The notes beneath the pieces were generated by a model that searched no databases, was not told the origin of the DNA, and was given only the letters and a program-made list of their open reading frames with translations. Shown piece by piece: positions 1 through 6,993 of a stretch of DNA of 13,780 bases; within the stretch, counting starts at the first letter, position 1; each line of letters begins with the position of its first letter. The stretch is taken from the NCBI GenBank assembly GCA_902489955.1, contig CABUBY010000045.1:1-13780 (forward strand), given 5' to 3'. The stretch is from an uncultured Collinsella sp. (GTDB taxonomy: Bacteria; Actinomycetota; Coriobacteriia; Coriobacteriales; Coriobacteriaceae). A program made the position numbers and the translations under genes.

Positions 1-1392
1 GCGCTCATCGAGCGCGAGGCGCGCCGCCAGTGGGCGCGCGTGGTGTCGGCGGACGAGTCACGCGTTCTGTTTGAGCGCCTGGGTGGCTCGAGCACCGGCG
101 CGCTAAACCAGGTTTCCCGTGATTTGGCAACCTCCGAGGGCTCTACGCTCTATCTGGGCCTTACTGCCAAGGCAACGTCGACGGTTGCGCGCGCGAGCAT
201 GGCAATCGCCGACGTGTTCGATGGCGTTCGCGAGCTCGGTCGCCATGCCCGTGGGGGTTATGACAATGCCAATCTATGGATTGGCCCCGAGCTGCGCGAA
301 TCTGACGACTGGCATGATTTCTTACAGTCGGCCTACGCTGCCATCGACGCATTGGAACAGGCTGACAAGAGCGTCGACGCGCTGGTGCAAGCCGTCGCCG
401 CCGACAAGCCCGAGGTTGTTGTCGACCTGGGTGATGTCTCGCGCCGCCTGCACGAGCTGGACGAGAACCTCAAACTCATCATTGATGGCACCGATGAACA
501 CTACGTGTATTCGCTGCAGGTCAATCGCAGGTTGCGTGCCGGCGGAGAGTCAATGACTGCAGAGCGCATCGACATTGGTGAGGCCTTGGCAACCGAGTGG
601 CTGCCCGAGGTTCACACGGCTATCTTTGCCTCGGCGACCATGACGGTGTCCAAAAGCTTTGAACACTTTAACCACGCGGTCGGCCTCGATCGCATCGGTG
701 CTTCAACATCCTCATCGCTGCACTTGGACTCGAGCTACGACTTCGATTCGAACATGGCTGTAGTCGTTGCGGGCGATATCCCCGATCCGCGCGATCGTGA
801 GAGCTATCTTACGGCGCTCGAGCGCGTGCTGGTCGACGCCCATCTTGCCATGGGCGGATCGGTGCTCACGCTGTTCACCAATCGGCGCGACATGGAAGAC
901 CTGTACGCCCGCGTTGAGCCCAAGATGGCCCGTGCGGGTCTGGAGCTCAACTGCCAGCAGCGCAACTTATCTCCTCGTCGCCTGCGCGACCGGTTTATCA
1001 ATGAGCCGACCTCGTCGCTTTTTGCGCTTAAGGCCTTCTGGGAGGGGTTTGACGCCAGCGGCGAGACGCTGCGTTGCGTCATCATTCCCAAGCTGCCGTT
1101 CTCGAGCCCCACGGACCCGCTCTCGTGCGAGCGCAACCTGCGCGAAGACCGCGCTTGGGCGCGCTATTCGCTGCCCGAGGCGGTGCTCGAGGTCAAGCAG
1201 GCGGCCGGCCGCCTTATCCGCTCGTCGACCGATTGCGGCGTGCTGATTCTGGCCGACCCGCGCCTGGTGACGAAGGGCTACGGAAAGAAGTTCTTAACGT
1301 CGCTGCCTACGAGCTCCTACCAGCGCATCGAATCGGCGCAGATCGGTCACTATCTGCAACTGTGGCGCGCACGTCACGAGCGGCGGCGCTAA
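1..1392 (+). CDS. DinG-family ATP-dependent DNA helicase, C-terminal part (5' truncated)
   Basis: The reading frame is open from base 1 and ends at TAA 1390-1392, giving 463 visible codons; the start and the Walker A/B region lie upstream of the window. Visible superfamily 2 helicase motifs, numbered in the fragment, are: FASATM at about residues 209-214; an FxNRRDME segment at 292-298; FWEGFDASGE at 346-355, followed by a PKLPFSSPTDP segment; and QAAGRLIRSSTDCG at 400-413 (motif VI with its arginines). This set is characteristic of the XPD/DinG helicases, which unwind DNA 5'-to-3' and act on D-loops, R-loops and damaged DNA. Many family members carry a four-Cys iron-sulphur cluster; the corresponding region is not visible here, so its presence cannot be judged. 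The gene converges with the WYL regulator pair, its stop codon overlapping theirs. The family call is firm; whether it is true DinG or a related YoaA-like helicase is open. Confidence 0.9.
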   Translation, partial: ALIEREARRQWARVVSADESRVLFERLGGSSTGALNQVSRDLATSEGSTLYLGLTAKATSTVARASMAIADVFDGVRELGRHARGGYDNANLWIGPELRESDDWHDFLQSAYAAIDALEQADKSVDALVQAVAADKPEVVVDLGDVSRRLHELDENLKLIIDGTDEHYVYSLQVNRRLRAGGESMTAERIDIGEALATEWLPEVHTAIFASATMTVSKSFEHFNHAVGLDRIGASTSSSLHLDSSYDFDSNMAVVVAGDIPDPRDRESYLTALERVLVDAHLAMGGSVLTLFTNRRDMEDLYARVEPKMARAGLELNCQQRNLSPRRLRDRFINEPTSSLFALKAFWEGFDASGETLRCVIIPKLPFSSPTDPLSCERNLREDRAWARYSLPEAVLEVKQAAGRLIRSSTDCGVLILADPRLVTKGYGKKFLTSLPTSSYQRIESAQIGHYLQLWRARHERRR

Positions 1393-2306
1393 AGCGGACA
1401 GACGAGGGTTTTTGCCATGTCGCACAGACTCTTTGACAGGGCGGGGTCATCCAAGATGCGGATGGCTCCGCCCGCTGCGATTATCTGGCTCAGTAGCCAA
1501 CGCTCGGAGCCGTAATGCACGGTTACCGTTGCCATGTCTGCCCCGCTGCGCTCGATTAGGGTGATGCCGGCCCAGTCCAGATGCTCCGTCATATCGAATG
1601 GCATCAAGAGCTTTGCGCTACGCTGCGTCCGGGCAAGGGAATCGTGGAGGGATGCGACGCCCGGTGCGTGAGGCACGACGGAGTCTTCCGTCAAGGTGAG
1701 TCCCTCGATTTTATCCATGCGATAGGTGCGCTGCTCATCGACCGCGATGTCCCAGGCAATCAGGTATGTTTGGTCGCCGTTTACCGTAATGCGCAAGGGG
1801 TCGACCAGACGCTCGCGTGGCCGCGCATCGTCCATCGAGCGATACGAGATGCGGCAGCGAACACCGTCCTGAATGGCGCAGCTCAGCTGCTGCCAGTGCG
1901 ACCCGTGGTTGACGGTGTCAAAGACGCGCTGGTTATAGCCGAGCTCTTCGGGCAGAAGGGCATGTCGAATCCGAGCTGCCGTCTGCGGCTCGATCCCCAA
2001 CGATTCAAGTTCATGGTTGAGCACAGCGCCCTCGGCGGCACTCAGGCGCAACGGCAGCACGCGCCCGGCGTCACCAGTGAGGGCCACGCGCTCGCCGCGG
2101 CATTCGCAGATGATGCGCGCGCCCGATTCTCGGTCCGCGAGCGTCGAGACGATCTCGAGAATCTCGTCGAGCGACGCCCCCGTGATGTCAAAGCGGCTGC
2201 AAATCTCGGTTCGTGTCATGCCGCCATCGCCGGCGGCGTAGAGGGCCTCCATGATGTCGATGGCGCGCGAGAGTCTCTGCTCGCTGGTGAGTTTACGCAC
2301 GGGCAT
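1389..2306 (-). CDS. WYL-domain transcriptional regulator, PafC-like
   Basis: This is a 305-residue cytoplasmic regulator. An N-terminal winged-helix-like segment (residues about 7-60, with TRTEICSRFDITGASLDEIL) is followed by a WYL domain (about 138-205, with TYLIAWD near 180 and TYRMDKIEGL near 194-203). A C-terminal WCX-like extension covers about 230-305. WYL domains sense ligands, including single-stranded DNA in PafBC. The chosen start is ATG at 2306, preceded by AAAGGA about 12 bases upstream; a TTG at 2327 in the same frame would add seven residues but has no better ribosome site. The start lies inside the end of the upstream regulator gene (14-base overlap), so translation is probably coupled. 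PafC-like status is inferred from the tandem arrangement, domain order and length. The paired mycobacterial proteins form a heteromeric activator of the LexA-independent DNA-damage response. Confidence 0.85.
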   Translation of the reverse strand: MPVRKLTSEQRLSRAIDIMEALYAAGDGGMTRTEICSRFDITGASLDEILEIVSTLADRESGARIICECRGERVALTGDAGRVLPLRLSAAEGAVLNHELESLGIEPQTAARIRHALLPEELGYNQRVFDTVNHGSHWQQLSCAIQDGVRCRISYRSMDDARPRERLVDPLRITVNGDQTYLIAWDIAVDEQRTYRMDKIEGLTLTEDSVVPHAPGVASLHDSLARTQRSAKLLMPFDMTEHLDWAGITLIERSGADMATVTVHYGSERWLLSQIIAAGGAIRILDDPALSKSLCDMAKTLVCPL

Positions 2307-3315
2307 GCTCGTGCACCGTCCTTTCAATGAGGTGGTTCCACGCCTGCTTGAGCGATTTGGGGGCCATGGGCCTCATGCCGTCCATGGCGTGGGCCATGCA
2401 AAATGAGGCGGCGGCTTCAAGGTCACGCACGTCAACGGTCCAGGTCCATCCCGCATCGGTGTGTGCGAGCTCACCTCGCCCGCGCGTGAGGCCGTTGATC
2501 ATATCGATCTGCGTCTGAGGACCGAACGAGAACGTGGCTGCAACGGGCGGTCGGTCGGCAAAATCGAATTCAAAGAACAGATAGTCGTTGAGATTGAAGT
2601 CTGCAGGGATGGCGTAGGCCTTCGAAGGACGCCAAGCGCGAACGATACGGTCGCAGCGGAATGTCCTGATGTCGTCGGTGGCATTGTCGAGGCCGCAGAA
2701 GTACGCCACGCCCTCGCGCTCGAACATGCCGTAGACGCAGACGGTACGTTCTTTCTGCTCGCCGCGTCCGTTCTGATATAAAAATCGCAGCGCGCATCGC
2801 TCGGCAAAGGCGCTCCATACCGCATCGACGGTGGGAGAGCGGCGGATCGGTGCTTCGTCCAGCGCCGACATGCCGGTGAGGTAGGCAATTTTGGAGCGAA
2901 TATCGGCAAGCGGCGCGGCAAAGGTGGAAGAGCCGGCCGCTAGCGTCTGGTCGATGGCGTTGAGTAGGATGTCGGCGTCGTCTGCGGTGATGAGGCCACC
3001 TGCTGCAAACGTGTGCTCGCGGTCGATTGTCCACGAGCTTTCCTCGGTCTCCTGCGCACCGGCGGGGCGAACCTCCTTGATTAAGATGCCACGCTCGAGC
3101 AGTTTGTCACGATCGCGTCGAAACTTGCGCTTATCCGAGTCGATATTGCCCGAGCCATATCCCAGGTCAGAATCCAAGACGATCTGCTCGGTCGTCAGCG
3201 GTTCGGGGGAGCTATTGAGCACAAAGAAAAGATTGAGGATGCGCTGAGCCGTTTTATCGAAACTGGGCTCCGAATTTCCCTTTTTAATTGTCTCGGTCGT
3301 GTCGCTTGCCGTCAT
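2293..3315 (-). CDS. WYL-domain transcriptional regulator, PafB-like
   Basis: This 340-residue protein is the first gene of the two-gene minus-strand operon. The HTH region spans about residues 20-80 and contains FRRDRDKLLERGI, matching the RRDxxxL...GI element of the DeoR-like winged helix that precedes WYL domains. The WYL domain spans about 163-228, with VAYFCGLDNATDDIRTFRCD at 203-222. A WCX-like C-terminal region follows to 340. ATG at 3315 has a good ribosome site (GAGGA, six to seven bases upstream), so the start is secure. The stop is TAA at 2295-2293, inside the next gene. It resembles PafB of the mycobacterial PafBC pair, which activates DNA-repair genes, but unlike the mycobacterial locus no pafA (proteasome accessory factor) gene is visible here. 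Many WYL pairs in Coriobacteriia have no known target, so the regulon is inference. Confidence 0.87.
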   Translation of the reverse strand: MTASDTTETIKKGNSEPSFDKTAQRILNLFFVLNSSPEPLTTEQIVLDSDLGYGSGNIDSDKRKFRRDRDKLLERGILIKEVRPAGAQETEESSWTIDREHTFAAGGLITADDADILLNAIDQTLAAGSSTFAAPLADIRSKIAYLTGMSALDEAPIRRSPTVDAVWSAFAERCALRFLYQNGRGEQKERTVCVYGMFEREGVAYFCGLDNATDDIRTFRCDRIVRAWRPSKAYAIPADFNLNDYLFFEFDFADRPPVAATFSFGPQTQIDMINGLTRGRGELAHTDAGWTWTVDVRDLEAAASFCMAHAMDGMRPMAPKSLKQAWNHLIERTVHEHARA

Positions 3316-3350
3316 AGAGTCCTCGCATGAGAAGGTGGTTTGCTGCCATG

Positions 3351-3356
3351 ATTTTA
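3351..3356 (-). promoter_or_regulatory. Candidate -10 box of the WYL regulator operon
   Basis: Read on the minus strand this is TAAAAT, one mismatch from the TATAAT consensus, about 35 bases before the ATG at 3315. No convincing -35 hexamer lies 16-18 bases upstream, so the call rests on position and the -10 match only. Confidence 0.25.
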
Positions 3357-3438
3357 GTCCGATATGGAGATTAGGCTATATCCTTGTCCGCTGGGGCGTT
3401 AAGATGGCCCGAATTCGGTCGTTTGCGCTCGCTCGGGG

Positions 3439-3444
3439 TATACT
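3439..3444 (+). promoter_or_regulatory. Candidate -10 box of the M28-like gene
   Basis: TATACT lies 68 bases before the chosen ATG at 3513, in the 197-base divergent region between the WYL operon and this gene. The -35 region (about 3416-3421, CGGTCG) is poor, so this is either a regulated promoter needing an activator or a chance match. The sequence around it is locally AT-richer than the flanking genes, as expected of a promoter. Confidence 0.3.
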
Positions 3445-3512
3445 TTCGACTATATACGGTTCTAATGTGCATGCATTGGGCCTATTTGTCGGATTATGGA
3501 TGTGGAGCGCAC

Positions 3513-6500
3513 ATGGCGAACACCCAGAACTATATTAACCACCTGCTGCAGAACACCGGCATTACGCCGGCATGCAGCGAAGAAGAGCGCTTGGCTGCCG
3601 AGGATATCGCTCAGATCTTCCGCAACCACGGCTTTGACCCCGAGGTTCAGGAGTTCAATGCCCCGGCGCCCAGTAGGTTGGCATTTGCCGTTACCGGTAT
3701 TCTTGCGTTTGCCGGCGCCCTGCTGATGGGCATCGGCGGCGGTATCGGCTTGGTCGGCACCTTGCTGGCCATTGTCGGTGCCGTGCTCTACGTGCTCGAG
3801 CGCACAGGGCATCCCGTGGTTTCGCGCCTGGGCAAGACGGGCGTGAGCCAAAATGTCATCGCCTACCACAAGGCCTCGGGCCCGCTCGCGTCTCCGCGCA
3901 ACCGCCCGGTGGTCGTTGTCGCACACTACGACTCTCCCCGTGCTGAGCTGCTCGCCCGCGAGCCCTATGCTTCGTATCGTGCGCTCATCGCCAAGCTGTT
4001 GCCCGTTGCCACGGTTGCCCCCGCTGCCGTTGCCATCCTGCGCATCCTGCCGCTCCCCGGCGCGCTTAAGGTTCTGCTGTGGCTTGTCGCGATCCTCGCT
4101 TCCCTCGTTGCGCTTGCCAACGCGGCAAACATCATCTCTAACCGCCACATTCTTCCCTATACGTCCGGCGCGGTGTGCAACAAGTCTTCTGTCGCCGCTA
4201 TGCTCGGCGTTATGGACAACGTTGCTCCCTTCCAGGGCGAAAACGAGTTTCCCGACGATGTTCCGTTCGATACCTATTTTGGGGAGCAGAAGCGTCGTGC
4301 CGAGGAAATGGCGCGCGCAGCGGCGGAATATGCCGCGGCCCAGCAGCAAAACGACTACGGCAACACTATCGAGTATGAAGAGCCTACCTACGCCGAGGAC
4401 GAATTCGGTCAGCCGATTGCTCCCGACACTCAGACTGAGCCCGAACAGGGCGAGGCTTTCGACGAGCAGATCGAGGGCTTTGAGGGTGCGTCTGCCGACG
4501 AGACGCTGATTGGCGCCATCGTGCCCGAGGATCAGAATCAGGCTGTCCAGGCCGAAGAGTTCAATGACGAGGTTTCCGCTGCCGAGCCGGTGGAGGAGCC
4601 TGTCGCGGCCGAGCCCGAGCCCAAGCTCTATCGCAATGCCGCCGGCAACATCCGCTTTGGTTCGGATGCCATCCGTGCGCTCGGAATGCTTCCCGAGTCC
4701 TGCACGCTCGATTACGAGGAGGGCGAGGAGCCGACGTTTGAGCCCGAGCCTGCGCCCGTTGTCACTGCGGATGATGAGTCTGCCGCGGTTACCGCTGCCG
4801 TTGCCGAGCCCGAGGCGGTGTCCGCGATCGATCCCGCGGCAGGACTGGACATTTTGGCTCCCGCCACGCCGGCGCAAGACGTTGCGGACGAGTCTGACGA
4901 CGATTACGTTGAACAGCCGAGGCGCGTGTCTTACGAGAGCGATACTGATTTCTCTGCCGAGATTCCCGCGGCAACGCCCCATGCCGATATTGCATCCGCG
5001 TTCTCTTCGATTGGCGCCAGCGCTTCCAGCTTCTTTAAGGGTGCGCTTGCAAAGGGCAGGAAATTTGTCGACGATTTCGAGGAGAAGCGCGCTGCCGCAC
5101 GCGAGGCTGCCGAGCAGGAGGCTATCGCTCAGCAGCAGGCAGCCGAGGCGGCACGTGAGCGCGCGGCGCAAGAGTTTGAGCAGAACGAGGCTATGCAGTC
5201 CGTGCCCGTCGACGCCGCCGAAGCTACAACGTCCTTTGAGTCCCAGCAACCGACGTCCGCGGATGTTGTTGAGGCGACAACGTCTTTCGAGGCTCAGCAG
5301 CACGTCGATAGCACCATGTCGTTTGATGCCGCGCAGTTCGATTCCACGATAACGTTTGAAAAGCAGGGCACCGCGATTGCCGAGCCCCTTCCTGTGTCCG
5401 ATGAGCAGGGCGACGCGGTGGACGATGACGAGCCCATTGATGCTGCCGAAATTCAGGATGCTGCCGAGGACGAGCCCGTCGAGGCCAACTCTGACGAAGA
5501 GCAGTACGCGGCAGCCGAGCAAGATGATTCGACCGAGGTCGAGCAGGAGGAAGTGTCTGCGGTTTCCGAGACTCCCGAGACGGATGAGTCGAGGCCTTAC
5601 TCCACGCAGATTTTCACCATGCCGACCCCGAGCGGTTCCGGTGCCACGGTTGCCGATGTTGCTCCCACCCAGGACGAAACAGTCGATTCCCTTATGGCCC
5701 AGATTTCCTCCCAGGCATCGCCGCGTCCGCAGATGAATGTTCCCGATCCGGCGTCGGCACCGTCGCCTGCACCTTCCTCGTCTCCGCTGGCTTCGGTCCC
5801 CGATCCGTCGCTGCCGTCTATGAAGCAGGCAAACGTTGCGTCTCGCACGTCGCTGTTCGACCTTCCCGATCCCTCTGCCCAGGTCAACGACCCCTTTGCT
5901 ACTGCCCAGGGTCCCGAACCCACATCGGCACCCGTTGCGCCTCCTATGCCCGTTGCGTCGGGCGCGCAGCCGATCGAGACCATTTCGGCTCCCGCCCCGG
6001 CGGCACCCAAGTCTCGCAAGCGCGGCCTGGGTGGCCTGTTCGGTCGTAAAAAGAAAAACGAGCAGGACAGCATGAGTGACTGGCTGGGCGTCGAAGACGA
6101 TTACGATGCCAAAAAGTCCGGTCGCGGCATCGGTTCGTGGGATAACTTCGAGGACGATAACGATGGCTGGAAGGGTGGCGCTACGTCTTCCGATGGCGCT
6201 TCTTCCGAAGATATGCTCTCGGCTGTCGCCTCTATGGGCGATGATGAGCTGCTCGGTCACGATATCTGGTTTGTGGCAACGGGCGCCTCGGATTGTGATG
6301 GCGCCGGCATGAAGGCCTTCTTGGCTTCGCATCGCGATAAGCTCCGCGGCGTATTCTTTATCAATCTTGAATCCGTCGGCGCCGGTAGGCTTTCGGTGGT
6401 GACGGTTGAGGGCGAACAACAGCTGCTCAAGGGCGATCGCCGCATCATGAACCTGGTCAGCAAGGTGTGCAAGTCGTTCCATGTCGATTGTGGCGCGCTC

Positions 6501-6689
6501 GAGATGCCCTATGCCAAGACCGATGCCTATGCCGCGCTCGAGGCGAGCCGCCGAGCCCTCACCATCGCCGGCGTGGACGGCACGCGTCTGGCTTGCGCTC
6601 GTACTGAGGACGACCTGCCTCACAATGTCAACCCGACGAACATTGCCACGGTATCCGAGGTCGTGACCGAGGTTATCCGCCGTTCGTAG
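3513..6689 (+). CDS. Membrane-anchored M28-peptidase-like protein with a large acidic insertion; probably catalytically degenerate
   Basis: The protein has 1058 residues. ATG 3513 was chosen because GGAG sits five bases upstream and the translation then begins with the family-like MANTQNYINHLL; an upstream in-frame start at 3384 adds 43 residues unlike the family. Order: N-terminal M28 cap (about 1-50); hydrophobic segments at about 56-95 and 158-206 (two to four membrane spans); M28 core with VVVVAHYDSP (His138) and GAVCNKSSVAAML (219-231). Residues about 240-910 are Asp/Glu/Ala/Pro/Ser-rich and probably disordered, with a helical Ala/Glu/Gln-rich stretch at 497-560, TTSFE-type repeats at 571-618 and a basic patch at 833-848. 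The second half of the M28 domain is at 913-1058 (IWFVATGAS, FFINLESVG, TEDDLPHNVNP). M28 enzymes are di-zinc aminopeptidases. Here the bridging Asp appears to be Cys222, the Glu-Glu pair Ser926-Asp927, the next Asp Glu953 and the last His Arg1030. It therefore may bind rather than cleave. The fold is well supported; the role is unknown. Confidence 0.8.
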   Translation: MANTQNYINHLLQNTGITPACSEEERLAAEDIAQIFRNHGFDPEVQEFNAPAPSRLAFAVTGILAFAGALLMGIGGGIGLVGTLLAIVGAVLYVLERTGHPVVSRLGKTGVSQNVIAYHKASGPLASPRNRPVVVVAHYDSPRAELLAREPYASYRALIAKLLPVATVAPAAVAILRILPLPGALKVLLWLVAILASLVALANAANIISNRHILPYTSGAVCNKSSVAAMLGVMDNVAPFQGENEFPDDVPFDTYFGEQKRRAEEMARAAAEYAAAQQQNDYGNTIEYEEPTYAEDEFGQPIAPDTQTEPEQGEAFDEQIEGFEGASADETLIGAIVPEDQNQAVQAEEFNDEVSAAEPVEEPVAAEPEPKLYRNAAGNIRFGSDAIRALGMLPESCTLDYEEGEEPTFEPEPAPVVTADDESAAVTAAVAEPEAVSAIDPAAGLDILAPATPAQDVADESDDDYVEQPRRVSYESDTDFSAEIPAATPHADIASAFSSIGASASSFFKGALAKGRKFVDDFEEKRAAAREAAEQEAIAQQQAAEAARERAAQEFEQNEAMQSVPVDAAEATTSFESQQPTSADVVEATTSFEAQQHVDSTMSFDAAQFDSTITFEKQGTAIAEPLPVSDEQGDAVDDDEPIDAAEIQDAAEDEPVEANSDEEQYAAAEQDDSTEVEQEEVSAVSETPETDESRPYSTQIFTMPTPSGSGATVADVAPTQDETVDSLMAQISSQASPRPQMNVPDPASAPSPAPSSSPLASVPDPSLPSMKQANVASRTSLFDLPDPSAQVNDPFATAQGPEPTSAPVAPPMPVASGAQPIETISAPAPAAPKSRKRGLGGLFGRKKKNEQDSMSDWLGVEDDYDAKKSGRGIGSWDNFEDDNDGWKGGATSSDGASSEDMLSAVASMGDDELLGHDIWFVATGASDCDGAGMKAFLASHRDKLRGVFFINLESVGAGRLSVVTVEGEQQLLKGDRRIMNLVSKVCKSFHVDCGALEMPYAKTDAYAALEASRRALTIAGVDGTRLACARTEDDLPHNVNPTNIATVSEVVTEVIRRS

Positions 6690-6710
6690 ACGGAGCTCTA
6701 AGGAGTCAAC

Positions 6711-6929
6711 GTGTTTTCGTATATTAAGCGCCATTGGCCTGTCTACGTGATTTTGACCTTGATTGCCATTGCGTTAGGATTTGGGGCTGCCTACATCGTG
6801 GGTGCGAAGGGCTCGACCCCTGCCTCCGCAATCAGCGAAGAGGTGGAGCAAGAACAGAGTACGGGTGCCGATGGGATTCCTGAGTCCGAGCAGACAATCG
6901 TTGATGGTGGATCTTCGTCTGCAGAGTAG
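6711..6929 (+). CDS. Small single-span membrane protein of unknown function
   Basis: This 72-residue protein starts at GTG 6711, with an excellent AAGGAG site five bases upstream. A short basic N-terminus (FSYIKRHW) is followed by one hydrophobic helix at about residues 11-31 (VYVILTLIAIALGFGAAYIV). The tail of about 40 residues is acidic and Ser/Gly/Glu-rich and ends in GGSSSAE. There is no lipobox and no clear signal-peptidase site, so it is probably a membrane-anchored protein with its N-terminus inside. It begins 21 bases after the M28-like gene and precedes a terminator, so the two are very likely co-transcribed. Its acidic, low-complexity tail resembles the acidic insertion of its neighbour in composition only. 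I do not recognise a family. Confidence 0.75.
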   Translation: MFSYIKRHWPVYVILTLIAIALGFGAAYIVGAKGSTPASAISEEVEQEQSTGADGIPESEQTIVDGGSSSAE

Positions 6930-6950
6930 ATACGGCGATTTACATGATTG

Positions 6951-6985
6951 AAAGCGGGCGAGCCAGGGGACTGGCTCCCGCTTTT
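6951..6985. terminator. Intrinsic terminator between convergent transcription units
   Basis: A hairpin with arms AAAGCGGGCGAGCCAG and CTGGCTCCCGCTTT, one two-base bulge and a GGGA loop is followed on the plus strand by TTTTTC. It ends the M28-like/small membrane protein unit. On the minus strand the hairpin is the same but the following run is only TTTC, so it should terminate adhesin transcripts less well. Confidence 0.8.
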
Positions 6986-6993
6986 TCATCGCG

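Noticed and set aside
1581..2330. 249-residue open frame opposite the PafC-like gene
   Set aside because: No domain or ribosome site; the minus strand has the WYL protein.
3384..3512. Upstream start of the M28-like gene at 3384
   Set aside because: The extra 43 residues do not resemble the family, run through the candidate promoter and lack a ribosome site; ATG 3513 has GGAG at the right distance.
3462..6734. 1090-residue open frame antisense to the M28-like gene
   Set aside because: Its composition (Arg/Gly/Leu/His-rich, no domain) is what the reverse complement of a GC-rich, Glu/Ala/Asp-rich gene gives. It has no ribosome site, while the plus-strand frame has clear family motifs.
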